A stretch of 64,000 nt of DNA from UBA1756 sp045222555 (GTDB lineage Bacteria > Bacteroidota > Bacteroidia > Bacteroidales > WCHB1-69). The notes under the pieces are model-generated. The model did not search any database and was not told the DNA's origin. It saw only the letters and a list, made by a program, of their open reading frames with translations. Location of the stretch: positions 124,001-188,000 of the forward strand of contig JBGUYY010000029.1 in assembly GCA_045222555.1 (NCBI GenBank), written 5' to 3'. A program made the position numbers and the translations under genes. Within the stretch, counting starts at the first letter, position 1. The number at the start of each line of letters is the position of its first letter. Positions 27,675-35,811 of the stretch are shown here, piece by piece.

Positions 27675-28766
27675 ATGAAACAGACTGTTTTTAAAGAAAC
27701 TCATGAAAAACTGGGCGCCAAGATGGTTGAATTTGCAGGTTACTGCATGCCCGTACAGTATGAAGGTGTTACTGCTGAACACTTGCATGTAAGAAGCAAA
27801 GTCGGTGTTTTCGACGTTTCGCACATGGGTGAATTCACGGTGAAAGGCCTTAAGGCACTTGACCTTCTTCAGTATATCACCTCTAACGATGTTTCCGCTC
27901 TCTACCCGGGCAAGGTGCAGTACTCCTGCTTCCCGAACGGCAAAGGCGGTATCGTGGACGACCTGCTGGTTTACAACCTCGCTGAAAACGACTACCTGCT
28001 GGTGGTGAACGCTGCCAACATTGACAAGGACTGGGCATGGGTGAGCAAACAGAACGAGAGATTCGGTGCTGAAATCGCCAACATTTCCGATTCTATCTCC
28101 CAGCTGGCCGTTCAAGGTCCTCTGGCACTCAAGGCCATGCAGAAGCTGACCGACACGCCCGTCACCGACATGGAGTATTATACCACCAAGACCCTCACCT
28201 TCGCAGGTGTTCCGAACGTTATCTTCTCCACCACCGGCTACACCGGTTCTGGCGGCTGCGAGATCTATTTCAAAAACGAGGACGCCTTCAAGATTTGGGA
28301 CGCTGTTTTTGAAGCTGGTAAAGAGTTCGACATCAAGCCCATCGGTCTGGGCGCACGCGACACCCTTCGTCTTGAGATGGGCTTCTGCCTCTACGGCCAC
28401 GAAATCGACGATACCATCTGTCCCATCGAGGCTGGTCTGGGCTGGATCACCAAGCTCAACGCCAAAGATTGCATTGACAAAGAGTACATGCTCAACCTCA
28501 AAGCTGAGGGTTTGAAACGTAAACTCGTTGGTTTTGAGATGATTGACCGTGGTATTCCGCGTTTGGAATATGAGGTTTGCGATGCTGAAGGCAACAACAT
28601 CGGTATCGTTCGTTCCGGCACCTTCGGTCCCTCCATCAATAAGTCGGTGGGTACCGCTTGGGTGAAGGCAGAGTATGCTAAAGTTGACACTGAGATCTAC
28701 ATCAAGATCCGTGGCAAACTGCTCAAGGCTATTACGGTGAAAATGCCCTTCTACAAAGGCAACTAA
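27675..28766 (+). CDS. gcvT: Aminomethyltransferase (glycine cleavage T protein)
   Basis: The 363-residue protein has normal length. It includes KLGAKMVEFAGYCMPVQY, the folate-site segment GVFDVSHMGEFTVKG, SYC-type YSCFPNGKGGIVDDLLVY, TGYTGSGGCEIYF, LGARDTLRLEMGFCLYGHEID and the C-terminal RSGTFGPSINKSVGTAWV. It transfers the methylene group of glycine from the lipoyl H protein to tetrahydrofolate. The P, H and L genes are not adjacent here. Confidence 0.98.
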   Translation: MKQTVFKETHEKLGAKMVEFAGYCMPVQYEGVTAEHLHVRSKVGVFDVSHMGEFTVKGLKALDLLQYITSNDVSALYPGKVQYSCFPNGKGGIVDDLLVYNLAENDYLLVVNAANIDKDWAWVSKQNERFGAEIANISDSISQLAVQGPLALKAMQKLTDTPVTDMEYYTTKTLTFAGVPNVIFSTTGYTGSGGCEIYFKNEDAFKIWDAVFEAGKEFDIKPIGLGARDTLRLEMGFCLYGHEIDDTICPIEAGLGWITKLNAKDCIDKEYMLNLKAEGLKRKLVGFEMIDRGIPRLEYEVCDAEGNNIGIVRSGTFGPSINKSVGTAWVKAEYAKVDTEIYIKIRGKLLKAITVKMPFYKGN

Positions 28767-28791
28767 CAAATTGTAAAATAATTCGTGAAAC

Positions 28792-28820
28792 AAGAAAGCA
28801 GGCCCAGCGTCTGCTTTCTT
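28792..28820 (+). terminator. Hairpin between gcvT and rimO
   Basis: AAGAAAGCAG (28792-28801) pairs perfectly with CTGCTTTCTT (28811-28820) across a 9-base loop. There is no long T run beyond the arm, so termination may be partial. The next ATG is at 28849. Confidence 0.6.
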
Positions 28821-28848
28821 GCCAATCACGAACCAGAAAAACAACCTG

Positions 28849-30129
28849 ATGCACATCAACATCATCACATTAGGCTGCTCCAAGAACAATGTGGACTCGG
28901 AGGTTTTGGCGGCCCAGCTGCAGCGGCGCGGACACAAGGTGTACCACAATTCGGCCGCGGAGCGCGGCATCGACACCGTGATCATCAACACCTGTGCGTT
29001 CATCCAGGACGCGAAGTCGCAGGCGGTGGATGAGATTTTGATCCAGGCGGAGCGCAAACGGCGCGGCTACATCCAGCGGGTGTATGTCATCGGCTGCCTC
29101 GCACAACGCTACGGGCAGGAACTGCGCGAGTCGGTGCCTGAAATCGACGGGGTGCTCCCCTTCGGCATGCTGGGCGAACTGCTGGACGAGCCCCAGTTCG
29201 ACCTGCTACAGCAGTCGGAACGCCTCCTCTCTACCCCAGCCCACTACGCCTATCTCAAGGTGTCGGAGGGCTGCGACCGGCAGTGTTCGTACTGCGCCAT
29301 CCCGCTGATCCGCGGCAAGCAGGTGTCGAAGCCTGTCGAGCTCATCGTGCGCGAGGCGGAAGCATTAGCCGCCAAGGGCGTGAAGGAGCTGATGCTGATT
29401 GCGCAGGACCTCACCTACTACGGCATGGACCTCTACGGGAAGCGCGAACTGGAGCGACTGCTGCGCCAGCTGTCCCGTGTGGAAGGACTGGAGTGGATCC
29501 GCCTTCATTACGCCTACCCGATCAATTTCCCTTACGAGATTCTGGATGTCATCAACGACTCGCCCAACATCTGCAAGTATTTGGACATCCCGCTGCAGCA
29601 TGTGAGTGAAGAGGTGCTGAAGAGCATGGAGCGCGGCGGCAATCCCGACCAGATGTACCGGTTGGTGGAGCGTATCCGCGACAAGGTGCCAGGCATTTCC
29701 CTGCGCACTACCCTCATCTCTGGCTATCCCACCGAAACCCGCGAACAGCATAAGGAGCTGGTGCAGTTTGTGAAAGACATGCGCTTCGACCGGCTCGGCT
29801 TTTTCAGCTACTCGCAGGAAGAGGGAACTCCCGCCTACCCGCTCGGCGATCCCATTAAGGAAAGCGAGAAGAACCGCCGTCTGGAGGAACTGATTGCCAC
29901 ACAGGAGCAAATCGCTCTTGACCTGAATCAGAAAAAGGTGGGCAGCGTGCTGAAGGTGCTCATCGACACCGAGGACGCACGTCACTATATCGGCCGTACC
30001 GAGCATGACTCGCCCGATGTGGACGACTCCGTGCTCATTCCCAAAAAAGAAAAATTGAAGATTGGTGAATTCTACCCCGTACGTATTGACAAGGCCGACA
30101 GTTTCGACCTGTACGGCACAAAAGTATAG
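28849..30129 (+). CDS. rimO: Ribosomal protein S12 methylthiotransferase RimO
   Basis: The 426-residue radical-SAM enzyme has an N-terminal UPF0004 cluster domain (TLGCSKNNVDSE, NTCAFI, VIGCLAQRYG), the radical SAM CxxxCxxC in CDRQCSYCAIP (Cys142, 146, 149) and a C-terminal TRAM domain. The LGCSKN and LIRGKQVSKP segments favour RimO over MiaB. It methylthiolates an Asp of S12. The ATG at 28849 replaces an in-frame upstream TTG that lies in the hairpin. It stops 2 bases before the TerB-DnaJ gene. Confidence 0.95.
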   Translation: MHINIITLGCSKNNVDSEVLAAQLQRRGHKVYHNSAAERGIDTVIINTCAFIQDAKSQAVDEILIQAERKRRGYIQRVYVIGCLAQRYGQELRESVPEIDGVLPFGMLGELLDEPQFDLLQQSERLLSTPAHYAYLKVSEGCDRQCSYCAIPLIRGKQVSKPVELIVREAEALAAKGVKELMLIAQDLTYYGMDLYGKRELERLLRQLSRVEGLEWIRLHYAYPINFPYEILDVINDSPNICKYLDIPLQHVSEEVLKSMERGGNPDQMYRLVERIRDKVPGISLRTTLISGYPTETREQHKELVQFVKDMRFDRLGFFSYSQEEGTPAYPLGDPIKESEKNRRLEELIATQEQIALDLNQKKVGSVLKVLIDTEDARHYIGRTEHDSPDVDDSVLIPKKEKLKIGEFYPVRIDKADSFDLYGTKV

Positions 30130-30131
30130 CT

Positions 30132-30986
30132 ATGTTTTCTTGTTTTGGCTCATTAATTATTTATGTTGTCATTGCATTCATTTCCCATTATCTAGGGGAT
30201 TATGTCTGTGACCTTTTGAATTACGACCATCCGCGTATGATAAGTTTTCTTATTTTCATCATCCTTGTCTCTGTTTTCAACATCATTTCCAAAGTAATGA
30301 AATGGGATGTTGGCGGAGTGCATGTCAAGCGTTACCAGAAGTCTGATTTTTTGGAGACGTTCCTGATTCTTGCTGCCGATGTCATCAAGGCCGACGGGCG
30401 TTTTAAGAAGTCGGAGCTGGACTATTTGCGAGCGTACCTCACCCGCAACCTCGGTCCGGCGCAGGCTCATCAGGCTTTGCTGAGGTTGCAGGAAATCATG
30501 CAAGAGAACTACAATTTGGAATCGGTGTGCAACACCATGCGCAGTAGTGCCAACATCCACGAGCGGCTGTTGGTGGTGCAGCTGCTGTTTGGCATTGCCG
30601 CTTCCGATGGCGAGTTGCATCCCATTGAACTGGCTGAGATCGAGAAAATTGCCATGATGATTGGTGTCAGCCGCAACGATTATGAGTCTATCAAGTCGAT
30701 GTACATGGGCGGTTACTCGTATAGCGGCTACTCTTCGGGAGGCTATTCTTCGGGTGGCGGCAGTACGTACCGCAGTCACACTTTAAGTGATGATTACAAG
30801 ATTTTGGAAATCAGTGAGAATGCTTCCGATGATGAAGTGAAGAAAGCCTACCGTACGATGGCCAAGAAGTACCATCCCGACCGTGTGGCGCACTTGGGCG
30901 ACGAGATGCGCAAACAGGCGGAAGAGAAATTCGCCAAAATGAGCGAAGCCTACGAGCGGATCAAGAAAGCGAGAGGAATGAAGTAA
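30132..30986 (+). CDS. Membrane-anchored TerB-DnaJ (DjlA-like) co-chaperone
   Basis: The 284-residue protein has two N-terminal hydrophobic segments (about 4-22 and 36-54), a TerB-like helical domain (about 70-190, FLETFLILAADVIKADGRFKKSELDYL ... LLFGIAASDGELHPIELAEIEKIA), a Gly/Ser/Tyr-rich linker (GGYSYSGYSSGGYSSGGG) and a C-terminal J domain (about 220-284) with an intact HPD in KKYHPDRV. The order is that of DjlA, an inner-membrane DnaK partner. Its client is unknown. It follows rimO by 2 bases. Confidence 0.92.
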   Translation: MFSCFGSLIIYVVIAFISHYLGDYVCDLLNYDHPRMISFLIFIILVSVFNIISKVMKWDVGGVHVKRYQKSDFLETFLILAADVIKADGRFKKSELDYLRAYLTRNLGPAQAHQALLRLQEIMQENYNLESVCNTMRSSANIHERLLVVQLLFGIAASDGELHPIELAEIEKIAMMIGVSRNDYESIKSMYMGGYSYSGYSSGGYSSGGGSTYRSHTLSDDYKILEISENASDDEVKKAYRTMAKKYHPDRVAHLGDEMRKQAEEKFAKMSEAYERIKKARGMK

Positions 30987-31023
30987 ATGGAGAATGGAAA
31001 ATGGAAAACTGAAAATTAGTGAT

Positions 31024-32370
31024 ATGCGTGCCCTGATTGTTTTTTTAGGATTTTTATTGATGTCCATGATGCAGGTGATGGCTCAGATTTGTGGCTGCAC
31101 GGACCCGTTGGCCAGCAATTACAATGCGGCGGCTACCATCAACGATGGCAGTTGCACCTACGCCTCCACCACTGTCAGTCCTGTGGAGATCGGACAGCTG
31201 GATGAGACGTTGGAGGGCTCCTCTTCGCTGCTGTTCTGGAATGGCGGCTACTGGACCTACAACGACCACAACGACTGCTGTCTGTACCGGCTCGATAGCA
31301 CCACGGCAGCCACGGCAGAAACGCTGTGTATCAGCGGGATAAGTAACTACGACACAGAAGAGGTGTCGCAGGACAGCCTCTATCTTTACTTCGGCGATAT
31401 CGGCAACAACAGTGGAGTGCGGCAGAATCTGCACATTTTGCGCATCAGCAAGGAATCGCTTCTGGATCAAACTTTTGTGGTGGATACGATATGGTTTTCT
31501 TACGAAGACCAGACCGATTTCACTTCGCAGCCGCAGGCCACCGATTTCGACTGCGAGTCGTTTGTGGTCGGACAGGACAGCATCTACCTGTTCACCAAGC
31601 AGTGGGCTTCGGAGCAGACCACCATCTATGCGCTTCCGAAAACGCCCGGAACGCACATCGCCCAGCGGCGCGCCACCTACAACGTGGGCGGGCTGGTCAC
31701 TGGGGCGACCTATGTGCCGCAATATCGATTGATAGCCCTCTGCGGCTACGACTATGGGGGCGGCAGTTATCTTTCATCGCTGCATCCCTTCATCGTTTTA
31801 CTCTATGATTTTCAAGGAGAAGAGTTCTTTTCGGGCAACAAACGTCGTCTGAACTTCGGCACTTTGGTAAAAGACCAGGTGGAGGCCATCGCCACTAGCA
31901 ATGCCACGGATTTCTACATCACGAATGAGCACTTCACTACCACACAGTTAGGCATCACCATCGACCGTCCGGCGAAATTGCAACGGCTGGACTTTAGCGA
32001 CTACCTTCTCCCCTATCTCGCCACTTTCAACGAGGTCCCGATAGACACTATTCCAACAGATACTATCCCGACGGATACGGTACCCACAGACACTGTTCCG
32101 ACCGATACCATTGGCATCCATCACTTCGATATGCAGGGCTTCCGACTCTATCCCAACCCTGCTTCCGACCGTTTATTTATCGACTATCCCGCCAGCTTTG
32201 AAGGTACTCCTTACGAAATCATTAGTATGAATGGGAGAGTGATGGCGAAAGGCATTCTGAAAGAGAATGTTATTTCATTGAATAACAAGAGGTTAAAATC
32301 AGGAAAATATATTTTTGTCATTCGAGGAAAAAGTGGTGTAAAATCCTTCATTTTTATCAAAAAAGAATAG
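31024..32370 (+). CDS. Secreted protein with T9SS type A sorting domain and PTDT repeats
   Basis: The ATG at 31024 gives 448 residues starting with a signal peptide (MRALIVFLGFLLMSMMQVMAQ); an earlier ATG would put nine charged residues before it. A small Cys-rich unit follows (CGCTDPLASNYNAAATINDGSCTY), as in many T9SS cargo proteins. Next is a beta-propeller-like region of about 280 residues with no recognised active site. A Thr/Pro/Asp linker of five PTDT[IV] units comes next, then the type A sorting domain (GFRLYPNPASDRLFIDYP ... IISMNGRVMAKG ... LKSGKYIFVI). It is exported by the type IX system; function otherwise unknown. Confidence 0.85.
   Translation: MRALIVFLGFLLMSMMQVMAQICGCTDPLASNYNAAATINDGSCTYASTTVSPVEIGQLDETLEGSSSLLFWNGGYWTYNDHNDCCLYRLDSTTAATAETLCISGISNYDTEEVSQDSLYLYFGDIGNNSGVRQNLHILRISKESLLDQTFVVDTIWFSYEDQTDFTSQPQATDFDCESFVVGQDSIYLFTKQWASEQTTIYALPKTPGTHIAQRRATYNVGGLVTGATYVPQYRLIALCGYDYGGGSYLSSLHPFIVLLYDFQGEEFFSGNKRRLNFGTLVKDQVEAIATSNATDFYITNEHFTTTQLGITIDRPAKLQRLDFSDYLLPYLATFNEVPIDTIPTDTIPTDTVPTDTVPTDTIGIHHFDMQGFRLYPNPASDRLFIDYPASFEGTPYEIISMNGRVMAKGILKENVISLNNKRLKSGKYIFVIRGKSGVKSFIFIKKE
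32038..32112 (+). repeat. Five 15-base units encoding P(I/T)DT(I/V)
   Basis: Five in-frame 15-base repeats encode PIDTI, PTDTI, PTDTV, PTDTV and PTDTI. The codons differ between copies, which suggests selection on the protein linker rather than a recent DNA duplication. Confidence 0.85.
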
Positions 32371-32391
32371 AATCATTTCAAAATAAAAGTG

Positions 32392-32399
32392 TAAATTTG
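32392..32399 (+). promoter_or_regulatory. -7 box for apt
   Basis: TAAATTTG followed by C lies 26 bases before the apt ATG at 32425. No -33 TTTG was found at a normal distance. Confidence 0.55.
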
Positions 32400-32424
32400 C
32401 ACCTTGAATTGAAAATCGAAAAGT

Positions 32425-32937
32425 ATGCTTGATACCAGTAAAATCCGTGTGATTCCCGATTTCCCGAAAAAGGGCATTCAGTTTTTGGACATCACCACCA
32501 TTATGAACAACGCCGACTATTTTCAGGAGGTGTTTAATATGTTGTTGGAGATGGCGAAAGAGGTGAAACCGGATGTGATTGTGGGTTTGGAGGCGCGTGG
32601 TTATTTCTTCGCCCCCGCATTGGCCCTTGCATTACATGTGCCGTTTGTGCCCATTCGCAAAGCGGGCAAACTCCCCTACTCCACTTACAAGGCCACCTAC
32701 CAGCTGGAGTATGGCGAGGCCTCCATCGAGGTGCATACTGACGCGATGAAGGAAAACCAGCGTGTGCTGATTTTCGACGACATCCTTGCTACCGGAGGCA
32801 CAGCCGCCGCGGCCATCGATCTCGTGAGGAAATTCAACCCGACCTTTGTCGCCACCCATTTCCTGATGGAAATCCAAGCCTTGAACGGCCGCGAAAAAAT
32901 CAACGCCGACGACATCCGAACCCTTCATTTTGTATAG
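32425..32937 (+). CDS. apt: Adenine phosphoribosyltransferase
   Basis: The 170-residue protein has the type I PRTase fold: IPDFPKKGIQFLDITTIM at the start, VGLEARGYFFAPALA, the FVPIRKAGKLPY hood and the PRPP-binding loop VLIFDDILATGGTAAAAI. It converts adenine and PRPP to AMP for purine salvage. It has its own -7 box and a 41-base gap to ilvE. Confidence 0.97.
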   Translation: MLDTSKIRVIPDFPKKGIQFLDITTIMNNADYFQEVFNMLLEMAKEVKPDVIVGLEARGYFFAPALALALHVPFVPIRKAGKLPYSTYKATYQLEYGEASIEVHTDAMKENQRVLIFDDILATGGTAAAAIDLVRKFNPTFVATHFLMEIQALNGREKINADDIRTLHFV

Positions 32938-32978
32938 AAAACAACATTTTATTCATTAAATAACAAAATAACAATACT

Positions 32979-34004
32979 ATGGAAAACATTGATTGGAGCA
33001 AATTATCGTTTGGTTATGTAAAAACCAACTACAACGTGCGTTGCTATTACAGAAACGGCAAATGGGGCCAGCTGGAGATTTCTTCCTCTGAAGACATCAC
33101 CATGCACATGGCTGCCACCTGCCTCCACTACGGCCAGGAAGCCTTCGAAGGCTTGAAATGCTACCGTGGCAAAGACGGCAAGGTTCGTATCTTCCGTTGG
33201 ATTGAGAACAGCCACCGTCTGCAAAGCTCCGCTGAAGCTATCCTGATGGCCAAAGTCCCCGATGAACTTTTCAAAGAGGCTTGCTGGAAAGTGGTTCAGC
33301 TGAACTCCGAGTTCATCCCGCCGTACGGCACTGGCGCAAGCTTGTACCTCCGTCCGTTGCTCATCGGCACCGGCGCCAAGGTAGGTGTCTCCCCGGCTGA
33401 CGAGTATCTTTTCATGATTTTCGTCACCCCCGTAGGCCCGTACTTCAAGGCTGGTTTCAAACCTGTTCCGATGCAGATCGTGCGCGACTTCGACCGTGCC
33501 GCCCCGATGGGTACCGGTCACGTGAAAGTAGGTGGTAACTACGCTGCCAGCCTCCGCGCCGGCGAACGCGCTCACCACGAAGGATTTGCTGCTTCCATCT
33601 TTGCTGATGCCAAGACGAAACAGTACATCGACGAGGCTGGTCCGGCCAACTTCTTCGGTATCAAGGACGGCAAGTATATCACTCCGGATTCCGGCTCCAT
33701 CCTGCCCTCCATCACTAACAAGAGCCTCCGCGAGCTCGCTGCCGATATGGGTCTGACCGTTGAACGCCGTCACATCCCGATTGAAGAAATCGGCACTTTC
33801 GAGGAAGCTGGCGCTTGCGGTACCGCTGCCGTCATCTCCCCCGTTGACAGCATCCAAGACCGTGAGAGCGGTCACGTTTACCAGATCGCCAAGAACGGCG
33901 AGCCCGGTCCGTGGTGCGTGAAACTTTACAACCGTCTCACTGGTATCCAGTACGGCGAAGTGGAAGACAAATTCGGCTGGTGCGACATCATCGACGTTGA
34001 CTAA
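32979..34004 (+). CDS. ilvE: Branched-chain amino acid aminotransferase
   Basis: The 341-residue protein is a fold-type IV PLP enzyme. It has LHYGQEAFEGLKCYRGKDGKVRIFR, GTGHVKVGGNYAASLRAGERA (the PLP Lys is in HVKVGGNY) and EEAGACGTAAVISPVDSI near the C-terminus. It interconverts Leu, Ile and Val with their 2-oxoacids. Codon use is strongly biased, consistent with good expression. A strong terminator follows immediately. Confidence 0.96.
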   Translation: MENIDWSKLSFGYVKTNYNVRCYYRNGKWGQLEISSSEDITMHMAATCLHYGQEAFEGLKCYRGKDGKVRIFRWIENSHRLQSSAEAILMAKVPDELFKEACWKVVQLNSEFIPPYGTGASLYLRPLLIGTGAKVGVSPADEYLFMIFVTPVGPYFKAGFKPVPMQIVRDFDRAAPMGTGHVKVGGNYAASLRAGERAHHEGFAASIFADAKTKQYIDEAGPANFFGIKDGKYITPDSGSILPSITNKSLRELAADMGLTVERRHIPIEEIGTFEEAGACGTAAVISPVDSIQDRESGHVYQIAKNGEPGPWCVKLYNRLTGIQYGEVEDKFGWCDIIDVD

Positions 34005-34020
34005 TTTCCGAATAAACCGC

Positions 34021-34057
34021 AAAAAAGAGATGAAAATTCTTTCATCTCTTTTTTTTT
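34021..34057 (+). terminator. Strong terminator after ilvE
   Basis: AAAGAGATGAAA (34024-34035) and TTTCATCTCTTT (34040-34051) pair perfectly around an ATTC loop. The flanking A and T runs extend the stem to 15 bp and supply the T tract to 34057. Confidence 0.9.
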
Positions 34058-34070
34058 ACAATAATATAAT

Positions 34071-35705
34071 ATGTCCAGAAAAAGCATCCTTCCCGTTGTC
34101 ATCCTTTGTATGGTGCTGCTGTCGGCGTGCGGCAAGAAGAACGCCCATCCCGACAAGATGATCTTTCACTACAATGAATCCAGTGGCATTACCTCGCTGG
34201 ACCCCGCTTTTGCATCGGGGCAGGCAGCGATATGGCCTTGTAACCTGATATACAACGGGTTGGTGGATCTGGACGACTCCCTGAATGTGGTGCCGGCAAT
34301 CGCTAAAAGCTGGGAGGTGAGCGACGACGGACTGACCTATACGTTCCATCTTCGCACCGACATCCGTTTCCATAACACCGACTATATCACATTTCCGTCG
34401 AACCGCTATGTAACCGCCCAGGATTTCGTCTACAGTTTCAACCGCATCGTGGATCCGAATGTGGCCTCGCCTGGCAGCTGGATTTTTCAGAAGGTAGCAC
34501 GCGACAAAAATGGAAAAGCAGATTTTACTGCATTGAATGACAGTACTTTTCAGATTGTCCTGTCTGAAATACAGCCGCCTTTTTTGGGGGTGTTGGCCAT
34601 GAAATACTGTTCGGTGGTGCCGCACGAGGCGGTGGAAAAATATGGCAAGGACTTCGCCCGACACCCAGTAGGTACAGGGCCGTTCCAGATGAAGATGTGG
34701 GAAGAGGGCGTGAAGCTCGTGCTGCGGCGCAACCCCAACTATTTCGAGTATGACGAGCAGGGACAGCAACTCCCCTACCTCGATGCTGTAGCCATCTCGT
34801 TCATCGTGGACAAGCAGTCCGTTTTCATGGAGTTCATGAAGGGTTCGCTGGATTTCATGTCGGGCATTGAAGCCTGCTACAAAGATGCGCTGCTGACCAA
34901 GCAGGGTGAATTGCAAGACAAGTATAAGGGTGAAATACAGCTACTTACATCCCCCTATCTCAACACAGAATACATTGGTTTTCTATTGAAAGAGGGTGAT
35001 CCGAACAATCCGTTGCTGAAGAAAGAGGTGCGGCAGGCATTGAACTATGCTTTCGACCGCCAGAAGATGATGCAGTATCTGAGGAACAACATCGGTTATG
35101 CGGGCACATCGGGGTTTGTGCCGATGGGAATGCAGTCGTTCGACCCGCAGCGGGTGAAGGGCTACGAATACAATCCCACGAAGGCTGCGCAGCTACTGGC
35201 GGCGGCGGGTTACCCGAATGGAAAGGGCATGCCACCTATAACTATTTCCGTATCAGCCTCCTATCTGGATTTGTGTCAGTACATCCAGCACGAGTTGGGA
35301 CAAATCGGAGTGACTGTCAATCTTGACGTGCAGCAGCCCACCCAGCAGCGGCAGATGATGCGCAGCTACCGCCTCCCGGCCTTCCGCGGTTCATGGATCG
35401 CCGACTACCCCGATGCTGAGAACTACCTCTCGCTCTTCTATTCCAAGAACTTGCAGCCCAACGGTTCCAACTACACCCACTATGTGAATCCTGAGTTCGA
35501 CCGAATGTTCGAGAAATCGCAAACCATTCTCAACGACTCGTTGCGCAATGACTACTATACCCGCATGGATTCTATGCTGGTGGAGGATGCGCCTTTCATG
35601 CTGCTCTATTACGACAAAGTGATCCGCTTTGTGCATACCAATGTCGAGGGAATGCAGCCGGGACCGACCAACATGCTCGACCTGCGTCGCGTGCGCATCC
35701 GCTAA
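34071..35705 (+). CDS. Peptide ABC transporter substrate-binding lipoprotein (family 5)
   Basis: The 544-residue protein has a lipoprotein signal (VVILCMVLLSACGKK; Cys at about residue 18) and the DppA/OppA-type fold: NPSSGITSLDPAFA-like start, YNGLVDLDDSLNVVPAIAKSWEVSDDGLTYTFHLR, HPVGTGPFQMKMWEEGVKLVLRRNPNYF and RQALNYAFDRQKM. It should bind peptides or similar solutes outside the inner membrane. No permease or ATPase genes are beside it, so it works with a transporter encoded elsewhere or has another role. Confidence 0.92.
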   Translation: MSRKSILPVVILCMVLLSACGKKNAHPDKMIFHYNESSGITSLDPAFASGQAAIWPCNLIYNGLVDLDDSLNVVPAIAKSWEVSDDGLTYTFHLRTDIRFHNTDYITFPSNRYVTAQDFVYSFNRIVDPNVASPGSWIFQKVARDKNGKADFTALNDSTFQIVLSEIQPPFLGVLAMKYCSVVPHEAVEKYGKDFARHPVGTGPFQMKMWEEGVKLVLRRNPNYFEYDEQGQQLPYLDAVAISFIVDKQSVFMEFMKGSLDFMSGIEACYKDALLTKQGELQDKYKGEIQLLTSPYLNTEYIGFLLKEGDPNNPLLKKEVRQALNYAFDRQKMMQYLRNNIGYAGTSGFVPMGMQSFDPQRVKGYEYNPTKAAQLLAAAGYPNGKGMPPITISVSASYLDLCQYIQHELGQIGVTVNLDVQQPTQQRQMMRSYRLPAFRGSWIADYPDAENYLSLFYSKNLQPNGSNYTHYVNPEFDRMFEKSQTILNDSLRNDYYTRMDSMLVEDAPFMLLYYDKVIRFVHTNVEGMQPGPTNMLDLRRVRIR

Positions 35706-35764
35706 GTTCAAAAGGACTTTCTCTCTAACTATTCATTGTTCATAAATAATGGATAATCAGTGGT

Positions 35765-35791
35765 TTTGTATGGTGTAAAAACGTAACTTTG
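35765..35791 (+). promoter_or_regulatory. Promoter for murA
   Basis: TTTG (35765-35768) and TAACTTTG followed by C (35784-35791) form a -33/-7 pair with a 15-base spacer, 20 bases before the murA ATG. Confidence 0.6.
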
Positions 35792-35811
35792 CATCGTCAA
35801 AAACTGTAGCT

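Noticed and set aside
33003..34022. A 339-codon minus-strand frame opposite ilvE
   Set aside because: ilvE has all aminotransferase motifs; the shadow arises from its biased codons.
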